Source: Candidatus Obscuribacter sp. (GTDB lineage Bacteria > Cyanobacteriota > Vampirovibrionia > Obscuribacterales > Obscuribacteraceae). From it: a stretch of DNA of 49,875 nt. Shown piece after piece: positions 34,101-42,566 of this stretch. The stretch's first letter is position 1, and the number at the start of each line of letters is the position of its first letter. The position numbers were made by a program, and so were the translations under genes. A model generated the notes under the pieces. That model saw only the letters and a program-made list of their open reading frames with translations, searched no databases and was not told where the DNA came from. The stretch covers positions 1-49,875 of the forward strand of contig JADYXR010000101.1 of assembly GCA_021772095.1 (NCBI GenBank), in the 5' to 3' direction.

Positions 34101-34514
34101 TCGGTGAATGACTGAGTCAACAGCGATTGCAAAAACGGCAGGCAAGCGTTCCTCACCAATCACCGTCAAGTCCGGTGACAAGCCGGCTTCGATAGCGTAT
34201 TCAGACAGCAGTCTTCCGCACAAAGCGTTGACGGTGCCGAGGTAACCGCTGAGTACATTTTGGGCAGCCAGCCATTCACCCCTATCTAAAAGAACGTGGC
34301 GAATGCGTTCGAGAAGCTCGTCGGCAGCCTTATTTGTGAATGTGGTGGCAATGATGCTGGAGTTGTTTTTATCTGGAAAAGCTCCTAAACCTTTTAAATA
34401 CTCGCGAGACAGTCGGTATGTTTTTCCCGTACCGGCACTGGCTGCAATCACGGTGATAGGCTTGATTGCGACATTCTCAGAAGGTGTAAGTGAAACGGTT
34501 CCTTTGTTCGTCAT
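31122..34514 (-). CDS. addA: AddA-like UvrD-family helicase-nuclease
   Basis: 1130 residues from the ATG at 34514, whose ATGA overlaps the addB-like stop, with AGAAGGGG upstream. Helicase motifs in order: Walker A AASAGTGKTYRLS (about 23-35), LLVDEFQDTSPIQL (motif II), GDEKQSIFGFRGSDP (III), TSYRSRP (IV), ITYHKSKGLEWPMVVLTDL (V) and RLLYVGMTRARDYLIFG (VI). The C-terminus has the RecB-type nuclease motif RGTVDMLVET, then IIIDHKTF. So it should unwind and cut double-strand ends for recombination. A low-complexity SE-rich insertion interrupts it (see repeat). The family name is by domain order and the adjacent AddB-like gene. Confidence 0.88.
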   Translation of the reverse strand: MTNKGTVSLTPSENVAIKPITVIAASAGTGKTYRLSREYLKGLGAFPDKNNSSIIATTFTNKAADELLERIRHVLLDRGEWLAAQNVLSGYLGTVNALCGRLLSEYAIEAGLSPDLTVIGEERLPAVFAIAVDSVIHRFADEMYGPATRLQLDNWRQNVQSVIDSARHNNVRAEELEGLAEESWKSLKALLPPCQEADADVFDQQLAEAIETVLALLPAPDDVTQSTRSVIETLRDVNLRVKSGAHVVWQSWANMSKLTVGKNSREIVKPLIDAAQFYSRHPRLHSDIETMIFGVFRCAAAAMQTYADYKREHGLIDFVDQELLTLELLKKPSVRDSLREKAHLLLVDEFQDTSPIQLAIFLELARLVEYSVWVGDEKQSIFGFRGSDPELMRQAVEFLVTKTGGTRDVLATSYRSRPKLVSFTNELFSRCSQLKHITSSSSVIETVDRKEIAEQNDPLHVWWLKGKKQEQALAGLAAGIADVLRNADKWPVLDRNTKQVRPIKGSDIAILCTYNDHRFKTARALVDQGLTVATERDALLDTEECVLACAALRAIVDSSDTLAVAEIANLLSPNSGDWLNHVLDLEGKSRLDQWLKEPGDEPSVDGLSENELSENELSEDKPSEHKLSERQSSEGELSESSELSNVLRCLRHLQSIREDCIDRTPSEVLEEAINGEGIIDGIISWGNIRQRLANLDSLRGIARSYEDLCRSARVPATAAGLIVHLHKYVRKGGNQPANPDENGIHIITYHKSKGLEWPMVVLTDLNQVVPGTPFGVKVESVDGSVDPLNPLAGRTIRYWPWPFGKQKAQINLKDASARTPQGQRAARRAVSESVRLLYVGMTRARDYLIFGCRNTGYGTAWLNCLTDEEFDLSIMTLSDQGVAYKAELIDGVPASMAQFTPMDEPSTLAGSNIVAQDTFAPPSVTASSPINHVPYYLNPSNASEVDFEIETLAAPETVVIGDRIPLFGTPDMRTVGDCVHAFLTIDNAVDELQTRMEAASRVVAGFNIDTIAKEALPVMTDRLLKFLNKTYPNAEIRSEMPVSGRLKTRRVRGTVDMLVETEAGFIIIDHKTFPGKFEEWEARAITYAPQLALYRHMIEQATGKPVIAQYIHMPVVGAIIKLDCRLGPVE
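32590..32710 (-). repeat. 15-bp tandem repeats encoding SE-rich pentapeptides inside addA
   Basis: About eight 15-bp units encode pentapeptides of type LSENE (ELSEN, ELSED, KPSEH, KLSER and others). Two adjacent plus-strand copies of TCAGATAGTTCGTTC are identical. The insertion lies between helicase motifs IV and V in the accessory domain, and its 15-bp unit keeps frame. It should form an acidic flexible loop. Confidence 0.8.
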
Positions 34515-37500
34515 GAGCCGAACCCCTTCTTTCCACACAGTCGACCGAAATCACAAATTCGGCATGGTGGCTCTAAAGCAAGGGTAATGTCGGGAACTCT
34601 CGATGCCCGCTCTTCCGGTTCGTCATCAGCGACGATGTCCACGGCACCAAAGTCTTCAACAACATTCACCATCTCGGACTCCGCATTCAGACCGGTAGCG
34701 TATACGGTGCCGGCTTGTAAATGGATGAGATGTTGTTTCGAGTTCGCCAGGAGACTTTCGAAGGTGTGATCGAGTTTAGGCCCATCGACAAACGTGTGAT
34801 TTGGAAATGGTCCTTTCGACGTAGAGAAGAGCTGTCTCTGCGAGATCATGTAATATCCGCCACTGGTCGGGATGCCAGTCTCACGCTTCAACAGGTGTGT
34901 ATAGAGCGCCAACTGGATCGATCTTCCTTCGCTTAATTCGCGACGACGATGCGGTGCGCGGCGACTCCATTTTAAATCGATCACGAAGTCGTGATTGTCC
35001 GGATGTTTGAGAACCAAGTCTATTTGTCCTGTAAGCGCGACATCATCGACGGTGGCATTCTTGCCGGCTTCTGAAACCACAGAAGAGAATCCAGCTTGTT
35101 TAATCAGCGCGGATAAATTGACCGCAGCCTCACCGATCGCTTTCCTTAAACGTTGTCGCTCAAGACTGCTGCCCGGCAGCAAAAGTGGCGCGGCCATCTT
35201 AGGGCAGAGTTCGTCGAATAATTGGTCGGAGTGTTGCTCGATGTCCCCTTGCTGCTGCCAATCTTCATCAGAAAATATTCCGCCGAGAACGGCATGGGCA
35301 AGTATTCCAGAGAGCTGCTCGCCACTCGTTATGGATAACAGATTCCCGATCTTCAGATTGGCTTGATACTTGAGCAGCCAACTCATTGGACAACCAAGAA
35401 GTCGCTCAAGACTAGTGGCAGACTCGACGCGCGCGGCAAACGTTTTCGCCTTTACTTTCCAGATTGGTCGTGGACTTGGAGGAATGCGTAATTCGACTTT
35501 ACTGCTTCGGATTGTTTTGTTTAACAAATTAGTTTCAGGTTGGGTGTAAACCTGATGAGCCTGGCGAATAAATTTTTCTCTGACGCTATGCGGAGTCGCT
35601 TCGAATGCAGAAGCAATCTCATGAAAAAACGGATGAGCAGCGACTGTTCGTCCAGCCACCGTCCGTGGTTTCACCAGCATGAGACGCTTGGTGGAAGCGT
35701 CAATCGGTCTTGACCAACTTTTCGCTTCGCGCACTACGAACGATTGCGGATTGTCGAGAAGGACTCCGTGTTTAGAGAGGAATTCCGTCTCTGCTTGCGA
35801 CCATGGATACGAAAAACCATGCGTTTTAAAATCAACGAAACCCCACCAGATCACTGTGTCAGGCGAGTCAACGATTTGACCCGGATGATCCACTGGTGTC
35901 CAGGGCGAAGCGTGTGGTGCAACTGGTGCGTAGCCGTCTCCCATCGCCGATTCAATCATGCGGAGTAATTGCGATCTGGTGATGAATTCCGCCTGACTCG
36001 CGGCGACCGTCGCGGCTAGTGTGTCTGCATAAACAGCGGTGATCGAAAAAACTTGAAGTTGAATCAAACTTAGTGAATCAACCAGAGTGTTTGCTCGCAT
36101 TTGCGCATGCTTGCGAACTCGATCGCATACCTCAAGAATAACACTCGTCGGCATTCCTTCTTGCGCATCGAACAGCTGAGCAGGTTCCAACCAAGCCTTG
36201 AGCTGCGCTAATTGCTCCGCAACGCGGCGATAGAGAACATCATCGTTCGCATCAACAGTGGATATAAGTTGAGGTTCACTCTGTTCGAACTTCTTCGGTT
36301 CATCGTCTTGCGGTTCGGCTGTATCGGATTTCGCGGCACTGGTTTCAACTGGATCGACTTCAACGACTCTGGTTTCGATTGCAATTGCGCCTTCTTTAGA
36401 CTCGCCAGGATCCGACCGATTTTTCAGAGCCCATTCCATCAAACGCTCAGCAACGTCTTCCCACGCTTTCTGCCAGGCACCACTTCCGATACCAGGATGT
36501 CCTTTTATGGACCGTATGAAATAGCCCGCGATAGTGGGATTAACCGGACCTTTAGGAAGCATTAGAAATTCGACCATCTTCTGCGGATCGAACGGCTTCC
36601 ACAGCAGTTCCAGCGCAAGCGGTAAAGTCTGCATGTAACCGCGATGCGGCGACTTATCGGCACCACCGAGTACAGGCAAGTTTAACTTCGTCAAGAATTG
36701 ATCTATAAAGGAAGTAGAACTTCCTCGAATTAAAACAACATCGTCGGTGTCATCACTCATGGTGGCAAGCAGGCTCGACAAGTAGTCCGCTGCCTGCACT
36801 TCATCATCGGATTCGAGAATGACCAAAGATCCGTCCCCAGTAAATTTGGTCTTTTTGTTCGTATGCAAAAACGCGCGCAGTCTGTCGACGTCTGTTTCGC
36901 GCACCACTATTTTTTCATCGTCAATACTTTCGAAATTCTCAAGCGTTTCGCCCTTGAACATCCGCGCAACTTCCGATAGATCGCTATCATGCAGAATCAG
37001 CCCATCGGGCTCAGAACGTTTGTTGTTTCCTTTCGAAACGCTCCCGAGCCATTGCTCGACTACAACTCCCTTCTCGCGCAGTGTCGAGAAAAGTTTCTGC
37101 CAAACGGGCGGCAACAGATTTTCCTCGTCGATCAAAGTGATCCTATCTATTGCAATTCGATCGACAAGTGTTAGTCGCTCGAAGATCGGGTTGATCATGT
37201 CGCCAAGACAAACAAGATTGCTGTTTCGCTCTGGAGTCTCATGAAGTTGCGACAATTCAGCGAGCGTTTTGAGACGCGGTGGCGTTTCGAGCTGCAGTAT
37301 TTCGATTGGTTGTGACTCAAGCGATGCTGTCTCAAGAGACGGTGCCGCAGGCGACACGGACGCAGGCGACGCTGCCGAGTCGCGGTTGGGATTCCAACCG
37401 TTGCCGATCAATTCATCGCGCAAAAATAGAAGCGCTTTCGCGGTGCCCCATGAGTCGGTTTTGAAAGACTGGGAATAAAACTGCGAGCCGTCGTCGTGCT

Positions 37501-37684
37501 CTCGCAGCCGCGACATAAACTCGGCGATCCGCACGGACTGCGCCGGGAAGCGTGCCGTCAAACCGAGACGCAAGCACAACTGGCTCAGCATGCCGATCGG
37601 GCCCACAGCCAACGCACCAACCGCGGTTGATTCGGGATACGATGGACCGTCGAGGTGCCACCCGAATGTGATGTGTAACTCCAT
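34511..37684 (-). CDS. addB: AddB-like PD-(D/E)XK nuclease with iron-sulfur motif
   Basis: 1057 residues from the ATG at 37684; a TTG three codons earlier overlaps a likely -10 element. There is no clear Walker A motif in the N-terminal helicase-like region (a degenerate feature also typical of AddB/RecC-type subunits), and the centre has long helical stretches. The C-terminal nuclease has GQIDLVLKHP followed by FVIDLKWSRR (Asp and Asp-x-Lys), and a motif CxxCxxxxxC (PPCRICDFGRLCGKKG) at the end plus an earlier Cys in LLGCPMSW, matching the Cys ligands of an Fe-S cluster in AddB and Cas4. It partners the helicase encoded downstream with ATGA overlap to process DNA ends. Confidence 0.82.
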   Translation of the reverse strand: MELHITFGWHLDGPSYPESTAVGALAVGPIGMLSQLCLRLGLTARFPAQSVRIAEFMSRLREHDDGSQFYSQSFKTDSWGTAKALLFLRDELIGNGWNPNRDSAASPASVSPAAPSLETASLESQPIEILQLETPPRLKTLAELSQLHETPERNSNLVCLGDMINPIFERLTLVDRIAIDRITLIDEENLLPPVWQKLFSTLREKGVVVEQWLGSVSKGNNKRSEPDGLILHDSDLSEVARMFKGETLENFESIDDEKIVVRETDVDRLRAFLHTNKKTKFTGDGSLVILESDDEVQAADYLSSLLATMSDDTDDVVLIRGSSTSFIDQFLTKLNLPVLGGADKSPHRGYMQTLPLALELLWKPFDPQKMVEFLMLPKGPVNPTIAGYFIRSIKGHPGIGSGAWQKAWEDVAERLMEWALKNRSDPGESKEGAIAIETRVVEVDPVETSAAKSDTAEPQDDEPKKFEQSEPQLISTVDANDDVLYRRVAEQLAQLKAWLEPAQLFDAQEGMPTSVILEVCDRVRKHAQMRANTLVDSLSLIQLQVFSITAVYADTLAATVAASQAEFITRSQLLRMIESAMGDGYAPVAPHASPWTPVDHPGQIVDSPDTVIWWGFVDFKTHGFSYPWSQAETEFLSKHGVLLDNPQSFVVREAKSWSRPIDASTKRLMLVKPRTVAGRTVAAHPFFHEIASAFEATPHSVREKFIRQAHQVYTQPETNLLNKTIRSSKVELRIPPSPRPIWKVKAKTFAARVESATSLERLLGCPMSWLLKYQANLKIGNLLSITSGEQLSGILAHAVLGGIFSDEDWQQQGDIEQHSDQLFDELCPKMAAPLLLPGSSLERQRLRKAIGEAAVNLSALIKQAGFSSVVSEAGKNATVDDVALTGQIDLVLKHPDNHDFVIDLKWSRRAPHRRRELSEGRSIQLALYTHLLKRETGIPTSGGYYMISQRQLFSTSKGPFPNHTFVDGPKLDHTFESLLANSKQHLIHLQAGTVYATGLNAESEMVNVVEDFGAVDIVADDEPEERASRVPDITLALEPPCRICDFGRLCGKKGFGS

Positions 37685-37692
37685 GACGACCA

Positions 37693-37698
37693 ATTATA
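37693..37698 (-). promoter_or_regulatory. Candidate -10 element (TATAAT) of the addAB-like pair
   Basis: A perfect TATAAT on the minus strand ends nine bases before the ATG at 37684. If used, transcription would begin two or so bases before the ATG and the mRNA would be nearly leaderless. No good -35 is visible at normal spacing, so this is tentative. Confidence 0.35.
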
Positions 37699-37871
37699 CC
37701 GCCGTCACGTGCTTAGTGACCGTCCTGAAAGCCACCACCCCTTGCAAAAACATGCTAAAGTCTCAAATTGCTGGTTCATCAAAGATGGTGTTTGTTTCGT
37801 CAGACATACAGCCGAACAAATTCCTGACAAGTTTGCGCCAGATTTTCGTCACCCTTTTTCTGGATCAAACG

Positions 37872-39203
37872 ATGAAACCGAATCTTTACTTCATCACTTT
37901 TGTCGCGGCTCTCGGCGGATTTCTTTTCGGATTCGACACGGCAGTGATCTCCGGAACAGACAAATTCGTAGTTCCGTTTTTCAATTTGAGTGATGCTGAA
38001 TGGGGTTGGACCGTAAGCAGTGCGCTGCTCGGAACCATATTAGGCGCTTTCATCGCCGGATTTCCAGCTAACGCACTCGGTCGTAAGAAATCGCTTTTCA
38101 TCACAGGCGTTCTGTATTTCATCTCCGCTCTCGGTTGCGCATTCGCACCAACATGGGCGATTCTCGTTATCTCTCGCTTCGTCGGCGGCGTTGGAGTCGG
38201 GCTAGCCTCGGTGCTTTCGCCCATGTTCATCGCTGAGATGGCGCCTGCAAATATACGCGGGCGACTGGTCGGAGTTTCGCAACTCAACATCGTCATCGGC
38301 ATTCTAATCGCCTACTTTTCGAACCGCGCGCTCGTCGATCTGGCTGACAACTGGAGATATATGTTTGGCGCCATGATGATCCCATCATTGTTGTTCGTTG
38401 TTCTGCTGTTCTTCATTCCTGAAAGTCCGCGATGGCTGGTCAGCAAAGGTAAGGATGAAGAAGCGCTGAAGACGCTCAACTCCATTTATTCGAACCCTGA
38501 AGATTCTGCCACCGTAATTAGTGACATCAAAGGATCGCTTGTCGTCGGCGAAAAACAAGTTCACTTCACAACGCTGTTCCACAAGCCTTACCGATTCATC
38601 ACAGCGCTGGCTTTTGTGTTTGCAACTTTCAATCAGTTTACCGGCATCAACGTCTTCATCTACTACGCACCGCGTATTCTGGAAAAAACCGGCATGTCCA
38701 TCGATGAAGCGCTCTGGCAAACATTCCTCGCCATAGGCGTCACCAACTTGCTTTTCACAGTCGGCGCTATGATGGCAATCGATAAATTCGGTAGAAGGAC
38801 ATTGATGCTAATCGGTTCGGTCGGACTGATCGTGTCACTATCGGTGATGGCAATCGGATTTTCTCAACCCGTGTTCGACAAAACGATAGTGCTGGCAGCA
38901 TTGGTAGGTTTCATCGGCTCCTTCGCAATGTCGCAAGGCGCCGTCATGTGGGTTTTCTTGTCCGAGATTTTCCCGAATCAACTACGAAACCACGGTCAAT
39001 CGCTCGGCTCTTTCACACACTGGTTCTGGAACTTCGTGATCGCTCTGTTTTTCCCTGTCGCTATATCAAGCCTGGGCGGCACAGTCGTTTTCGGCGTCTT
39101 TGCATTTCTGATGGTATTGCAATTGATATGCGTAATCAAATTCATGCCTGAAACGAAAGGTCAGACACTCGAAGGTCTGCAAAAGGAACTTGTGCATTTC
39201 TAA
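37872..39203 (+). CDS. Sugar porter (MFS) transporter
   Basis: 443 residues from the ATG at 37872; the open frame extends far upstream without typical sequence. Twelve transmembrane helices are apparent. Sugar porter signatures are GGFLFGFDTAVISG (helix 1), RFVGGVGVGLASVLSPMFIAEMAP (about 103-126), PESPRWLVSKGKDEEAL (about 182-198), FGRRTL and the final PETKGQTLEGLQ. These place it in the proton-coupled hexose transporter family. The substrate is not identified; glucose or xylose are typical. The GH13 glucosidase in the window could supply substrate, but the genes are not linked as an operon. Confidence 0.93.
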   Translation: MKPNLYFITFVAALGGFLFGFDTAVISGTDKFVVPFFNLSDAEWGWTVSSALLGTILGAFIAGFPANALGRKKSLFITGVLYFISALGCAFAPTWAILVISRFVGGVGVGLASVLSPMFIAEMAPANIRGRLVGVSQLNIVIGILIAYFSNRALVDLADNWRYMFGAMMIPSLLFVVLLFFIPESPRWLVSKGKDEEALKTLNSIYSNPEDSATVISDIKGSLVVGEKQVHFTTLFHKPYRFITALAFVFATFNQFTGINVFIYYAPRILEKTGMSIDEALWQTFLAIGVTNLLFTVGAMMAIDKFGRRTLMLIGSVGLIVSLSVMAIGFSQPVFDKTIVLAALVGFIGSFAMSQGAVMWVFLSEIFPNQLRNHGQSLGSFTHWFWNFVIALFFPVAISSLGGTVVFGVFAFLMVLQLICVIKFMPETKGQTLEGLQKELVHF

Positions 39204-39496
39204 TCGACCGACTATTCGACCGGCTGGTTCGGACTGCCGATCGAGACTAGTGGCTCGGGAACGCGTGTCTCGACCGTTGTAGAGGCGTTTTTCGAGACTG
39301 CTTTCAAGATGCTAAATCGGAATTGCTTATCGAGATTGTTAGCCTAGACTTAGTCGAGACTGCTTGTCGATACAAATCTATCGTCGGAGACGCAGTAGTC
39401 CGCCGATCGATAACACCGTGCTTCCAGGCGTTATCAGAAGACAATCTGTTCGCGATTCCATTGGACCTTAATAGGATGGTCTGGCTCAGGCGATCT
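39204..39496. other. Intergenic region with short direct repeats
   Basis: This separates the convergent transporter and MerC-like genes. It contains dispersed copies of TCGAGACTGCTT-like sequence (about 39238, 39293, 39333, 39354), and CGACCGACT/CGACCGGCT near 39207-39222. No hairpin with a T run and no gene is evident. Confidence 0.4.
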
Positions 39497-40351
39497 TCAG
39501 CCGCAATAGCTCACAGCCGGGAACGGCGAAGTTATCGACATTTGAGCGACGGTCATTTGTTGTTGATGATGTTGTTCCACAGGAGCAGGCGCGGCTGCCA
39601 CCACTGGTGGTTCGAAGTTCAAATTATTGCGCGGCTCGAAGTGATTTGGCTCGAGATGTTCCTTCAACTCAAGCGCGTTTACAACGTCTTGCACAGTCGG
39701 TCCGGCATGAACATGATCGTGACTGTGATCGTGGCCGCAGCTTCCGCCGTGCTCATGATGGTGCGAATGTGCATGCGCCTGAGGAGCAGTCTCCGCGCCG
39801 GCAAAGAGCACTTGCTGAAAACCACCGATGGCAGTAGTCGCTAATACTGGTTCCGCTGCGGGCTTGTGTTCCGCGCCCGTGTGGAAAGAACATGCGCAAC
39901 CAGCCAAAAGTTTTTTGTTCTCACGATTGGCTTTGATCAATAAGAATGCGGTGACGATTGAAATGGCACCATGTGTCATCTCGCCCAGTTCGATTCCGGA
40001 GAAATTAACCACCATCATGATCGTTATCGCTGCGGCAAACATGCCGAGAACGCGATTGCTTCTATGTTTCAAGTAACCTGGAATGATAATCGGCAAACAG
40101 ATTGCCAGGACTAAACAGACAATCGCCTGGTCGTTGATACCATGCGCGATATCAGTGTGCCCGAGGAACGGCAATAGCGCGCTCATCACCGGCAAAACCA
40201 CGCAGTCAATCAAACAAATAATTGGACCAGCTACAGCAAGAAAATCGAGTAAACTTTTCCAGCGCGATTTTTTGCGCGCGCCAATGCTTGTAGCCATTGA
40301 GCCGACCACCGTGAATGTATATGAATATTGCCAAGAAAGTAAGAATATCAT
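39497..40351 (-). CDS. MerC-like membrane protein with His-rich metal-binding tail
   Basis: 284 residues from an ATG with GAGG eight bases upstream; the ATG at 40297 is an alternative that removes 18 hydrophobic residues. Four transmembrane helices lie between about 34 and 145; the first contains GPIICLIDCVVLPVMSALLPF, with the spaced Cys and Pro typical of MerC. The C-terminal half is soluble and contains a cluster of histidines (HAHSHHHEHGG and CGHDHSHDHVH, about 193-215), followed by Pro/Gln-rich sequence. MerC proteins carry mercury or related soft metals; the His tail suggests zinc, nickel or copper binding. No mer genes are nearby, so metal resistance is only inferred. Confidence 0.75.
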   Translation of the reverse strand: MIFLLSWQYSYTFTVVGSMATSIGARKKSRWKSLLDFLAVAGPIICLIDCVVLPVMSALLPFLGHTDIAHGINDQAIVCLVLAICLPIIIPGYLKHRSNRVLGMFAAAITIMMVVNFSGIELGEMTHGAISIVTAFLLIKANRENKKLLAGCACSFHTGAEHKPAAEPVLATTAIGGFQQVLFAGAETAPQAHAHSHHHEHGGSCGHDHSHDHVHAGPTVQDVVNALELKEHLEPNHFEPRNNLNFEPPVVAAAPAPVEQHHQQQMTVAQMSITSPFPAVSYCG

Positions 40352-40496
40352 TAACGCGACCTCATAGCCATCCTTGGAATGTAGTCTAAATAACGTTATG
40401 ACAACCCTTAACGTGAATCTCCGTTAATAAGCACGGGCGCTTTATTAGAGCCCTGTCATATAACTGATAGTCAAGAGCTTGTATGAGACAAATATC

Positions 40497-41552
40497 ATGA
40501 ACTTAAGCCCAGAAACACGCGAGACCAAAATAAGAGCGTTTCTTGAGAACGGCACCAGTTCTGGAAAAGCAGTCGTGCCCTTACTTTTGAACTGCTTGAA
40601 TACTCTCGAAGAGCCGATTTCTCAGTCGGTCGATTATTTGGACTCTGACGCCTGTTTTACAAGCATGAAAATCGACCCGTACTGGCCAAAATGGAACAGT
40701 CCCTGGTGGCACATGACCCTCTTATACGAAATGGGTCTGGCAAATCGCATTCCTTATAAGGCGTTGGAACTCCTCCAACAAGCGCTCGATGGTTACCTGC
40801 ATTTTTTCCCAGCCACCGAGGAGGAAATCCCGGAGGGGCGCGATCCGATCGCCGACATTTTATGCCAGTGCGCCCTGGGCACCGCGCATCGAATCTTGCT
40901 TGCCAACGACGTTCAAATCGACCAAAAGCATCCATGGATTCGCGAATGGTTCGTCCGATATCAGCTCGCCGACGGCGGCTACAACTGCGACGAGGCTGCC
41001 TACGCCAAGCCAAATGGCAAGTCGTCGATGATTTCCACAATCCATATAATGGAATCGTTGCTCGCGCATTCGCACGATCTTTCTGAATCCGAAATTGCCG
41101 CCCTCGATCGAAGCGCGGAATATGTGCTTCAGCGAAAGCTTTTTCGTTCGTTGACGACACCAGATCGAATAATCGATCCCGATTGGGCGAAGCTAACTTT
41201 TCCGCGATTCTACGAGATTGACATTCTGCGCTCACTTCAGTGCATTCTCCGTTGGTCTTTGCTTAGAAATAAACCGCTGCAGTTTTCTGCAATCGAAGAA
41301 GTGTGCGACATCGTTCATTCGAAATATGGATCCGATCTGCAACTGAGAATCGAACGTGAGTTTTTCTCAAGCACTGATACAAGAATCCGAAACGCTGATG
41401 GATCCTGGCAGACCAAACAACCGATATCTGTGTTTCCACTCTTATCTTTGGTTGGTAAGATCGATCAACCATCGCCATTTCTTACGCATTCTGCAGCGAA
41501 CATGTGGCAAGACCTCGAGAAGTTAATAAATTTGAAATTGCTTGAGTTTTAA
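40497..41552 (+). CDS. Alpha/alpha-toroid-like protein (prenyltransferase/terpene-cyclase-like)
   Basis: 351 residues from the ATG at 40497 (a TTG six codons earlier is possible). Entirely helical with no signal peptide. The repeats LADGGYNCDEAAY, SSMISTIHIMESLLAHS and ADGSWQTKQPIS resemble the toroid repeats of prenyltransferase/squalene cyclase-like proteins, but the DxDD motif of cyclases is absent. Hence an enzymatic role is uncertain. The next gene begins immediately after its stop (TAAATG), so the two are cotranscribed. Its partner is a TPR protein anchored in the membrane. Confidence 0.5.
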   Translation: MNLSPETRETKIRAFLENGTSSGKAVVPLLLNCLNTLEEPISQSVDYLDSDACFTSMKIDPYWPKWNSPWWHMTLLYEMGLANRIPYKALELLQQALDGYLHFFPATEEEIPEGRDPIADILCQCALGTAHRILLANDVQIDQKHPWIREWFVRYQLADGGYNCDEAAYAKPNGKSSMISTIHIMESLLAHSHDLSESEIAALDRSAEYVLQRKLFRSLTTPDRIIDPDWAKLTFPRFYEIDILRSLQCILRWSLLRNKPLQFSAIEEVCDIVHSKYGSDLQLRIEREFFSSTDTRIRNADGSWQTKQPISVFPLLSLVGKIDQPSPFLTHSAANMWQDLEKLINLKLLEF

Positions 41553-42461
41553 ATGCAAACGGAAGAATCGCTCGATATGACCGCCGCACAACCCATTCGC
41601 CGTCGCAAGCGCATATGTTCGTGGACGATTTTAGTCGCTCAATTTTTGTTGTTAATGAGTATTTTTTTTCTCACCCAAAGCGCGTCCGCAATGCCTGACG
41701 ACGAGCGAGAACTGCGCGCGGTGGACGCATCAACGGCAAAAATTTCCGACAAAATCCAACGACTGAGCCGATACATTTCGGCGCACCCGGAATCATCCTT
41801 GATCATCGGTTATCGTGCTCAGCTCTATAACGTGACGACGTCCTACGCAGAAACTCTAAAAGACATGACGCGATACTTTGAACTTAAAAAGGGTCCGCAT
41901 CCACCTGCCATATACAAAGTTAGAGGTCACGCACTTTTGAACCTGCACCGCCCTCTCGAAGCGCTCGAAGACTTTAAAACCGCACACCGAATCAGCCCTA
42001 AGGATGGCGAGACAATCTATCTGCGCGGCAGAGCGCTGGAGAACCTGGACAGATTGTTGGACGCGAAAGCCGACTACACGGAAGCTACGTCTTTAAAAGA
42101 GTACAGGGCGTACTTGAACAAAGCCAGTGTCGAACTAAAACTAAACCAGACACATCGAGCCGGCAGGGACATGGTGTCGTATGTCAAACACTCGAAGGAC
42201 ATCGGTACGGTGGTATCGCAAATTACGAATATCTTCATGACGGGTGAATTTAAAAAGACGCTGATTCTTTGTGACGCATTTGAGTCCGCCAATTTGCACT
42301 ATCAGGACATTGAGATAATGCGTGCTGAGTGCCTATTCCAACTGGGTCAGTGTGAAGAACTGCAGAAAGAACCAGGCAACAACTTTTCCGCATCACGGAT
42401 GAAACGTTTAAAAGAGCTGAAGAAGACTTGTAAGCCGTTACCTCAGAACAGCAGTCGATAA
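41553..42461 (+). CDS. Membrane-anchored TPR protein
   Basis: 302 residues. A basic N-terminus (RRRKR) and a hydrophobic segment (about 25-45, ILVAQFLLLMSIFFLTQSASA) form a signal peptide or anchor. The rest contains TPRs, such as YKVRGHALLNLHRPLEALEDF (about 112-132) and YLRGRALENLDRLLDAKADY (about 150-169), with more degenerate copies on each side. It directly follows the toroid-like gene, without a gap. Function is unknown; it may be a binding scaffold. Confidence 0.7.
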   Translation: MQTEESLDMTAAQPIRRRKRICSWTILVAQFLLLMSIFFLTQSASAMPDDERELRAVDASTAKISDKIQRLSRYISAHPESSLIIGYRAQLYNVTTSYAETLKDMTRYFELKKGPHPPAIYKVRGHALLNLHRPLEALEDFKTAHRISPKDGETIYLRGRALENLDRLLDAKADYTEATSLKEYRAYLNKASVELKLNQTHRAGRDMVSYVKHSKDIGTVVSQITNIFMTGEFKKTLILCDAFESANLHYQDIEIMRAECLFQLGQCEELQKEPGNNFSASRMKRLKELKKTCKPLPQNSSR

Positions 42462-42566
42462 ACGGCTCTGGCTGTCGAAAGAAAGGCGCACGATTGCTCG
42501 CGTCAGAGGCCCGATGGCAGATGCTTGATGGCGAAATGGCCGATAGCGGCGTTGGGCAATTTCCGA

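Noticed and set aside
40657..41235. Arg-rich minus-strand open frame inside the toroid-like gene
   Set aside because: It is a shadow of the plus-strand coding frame, with irregular composition and no start signal.
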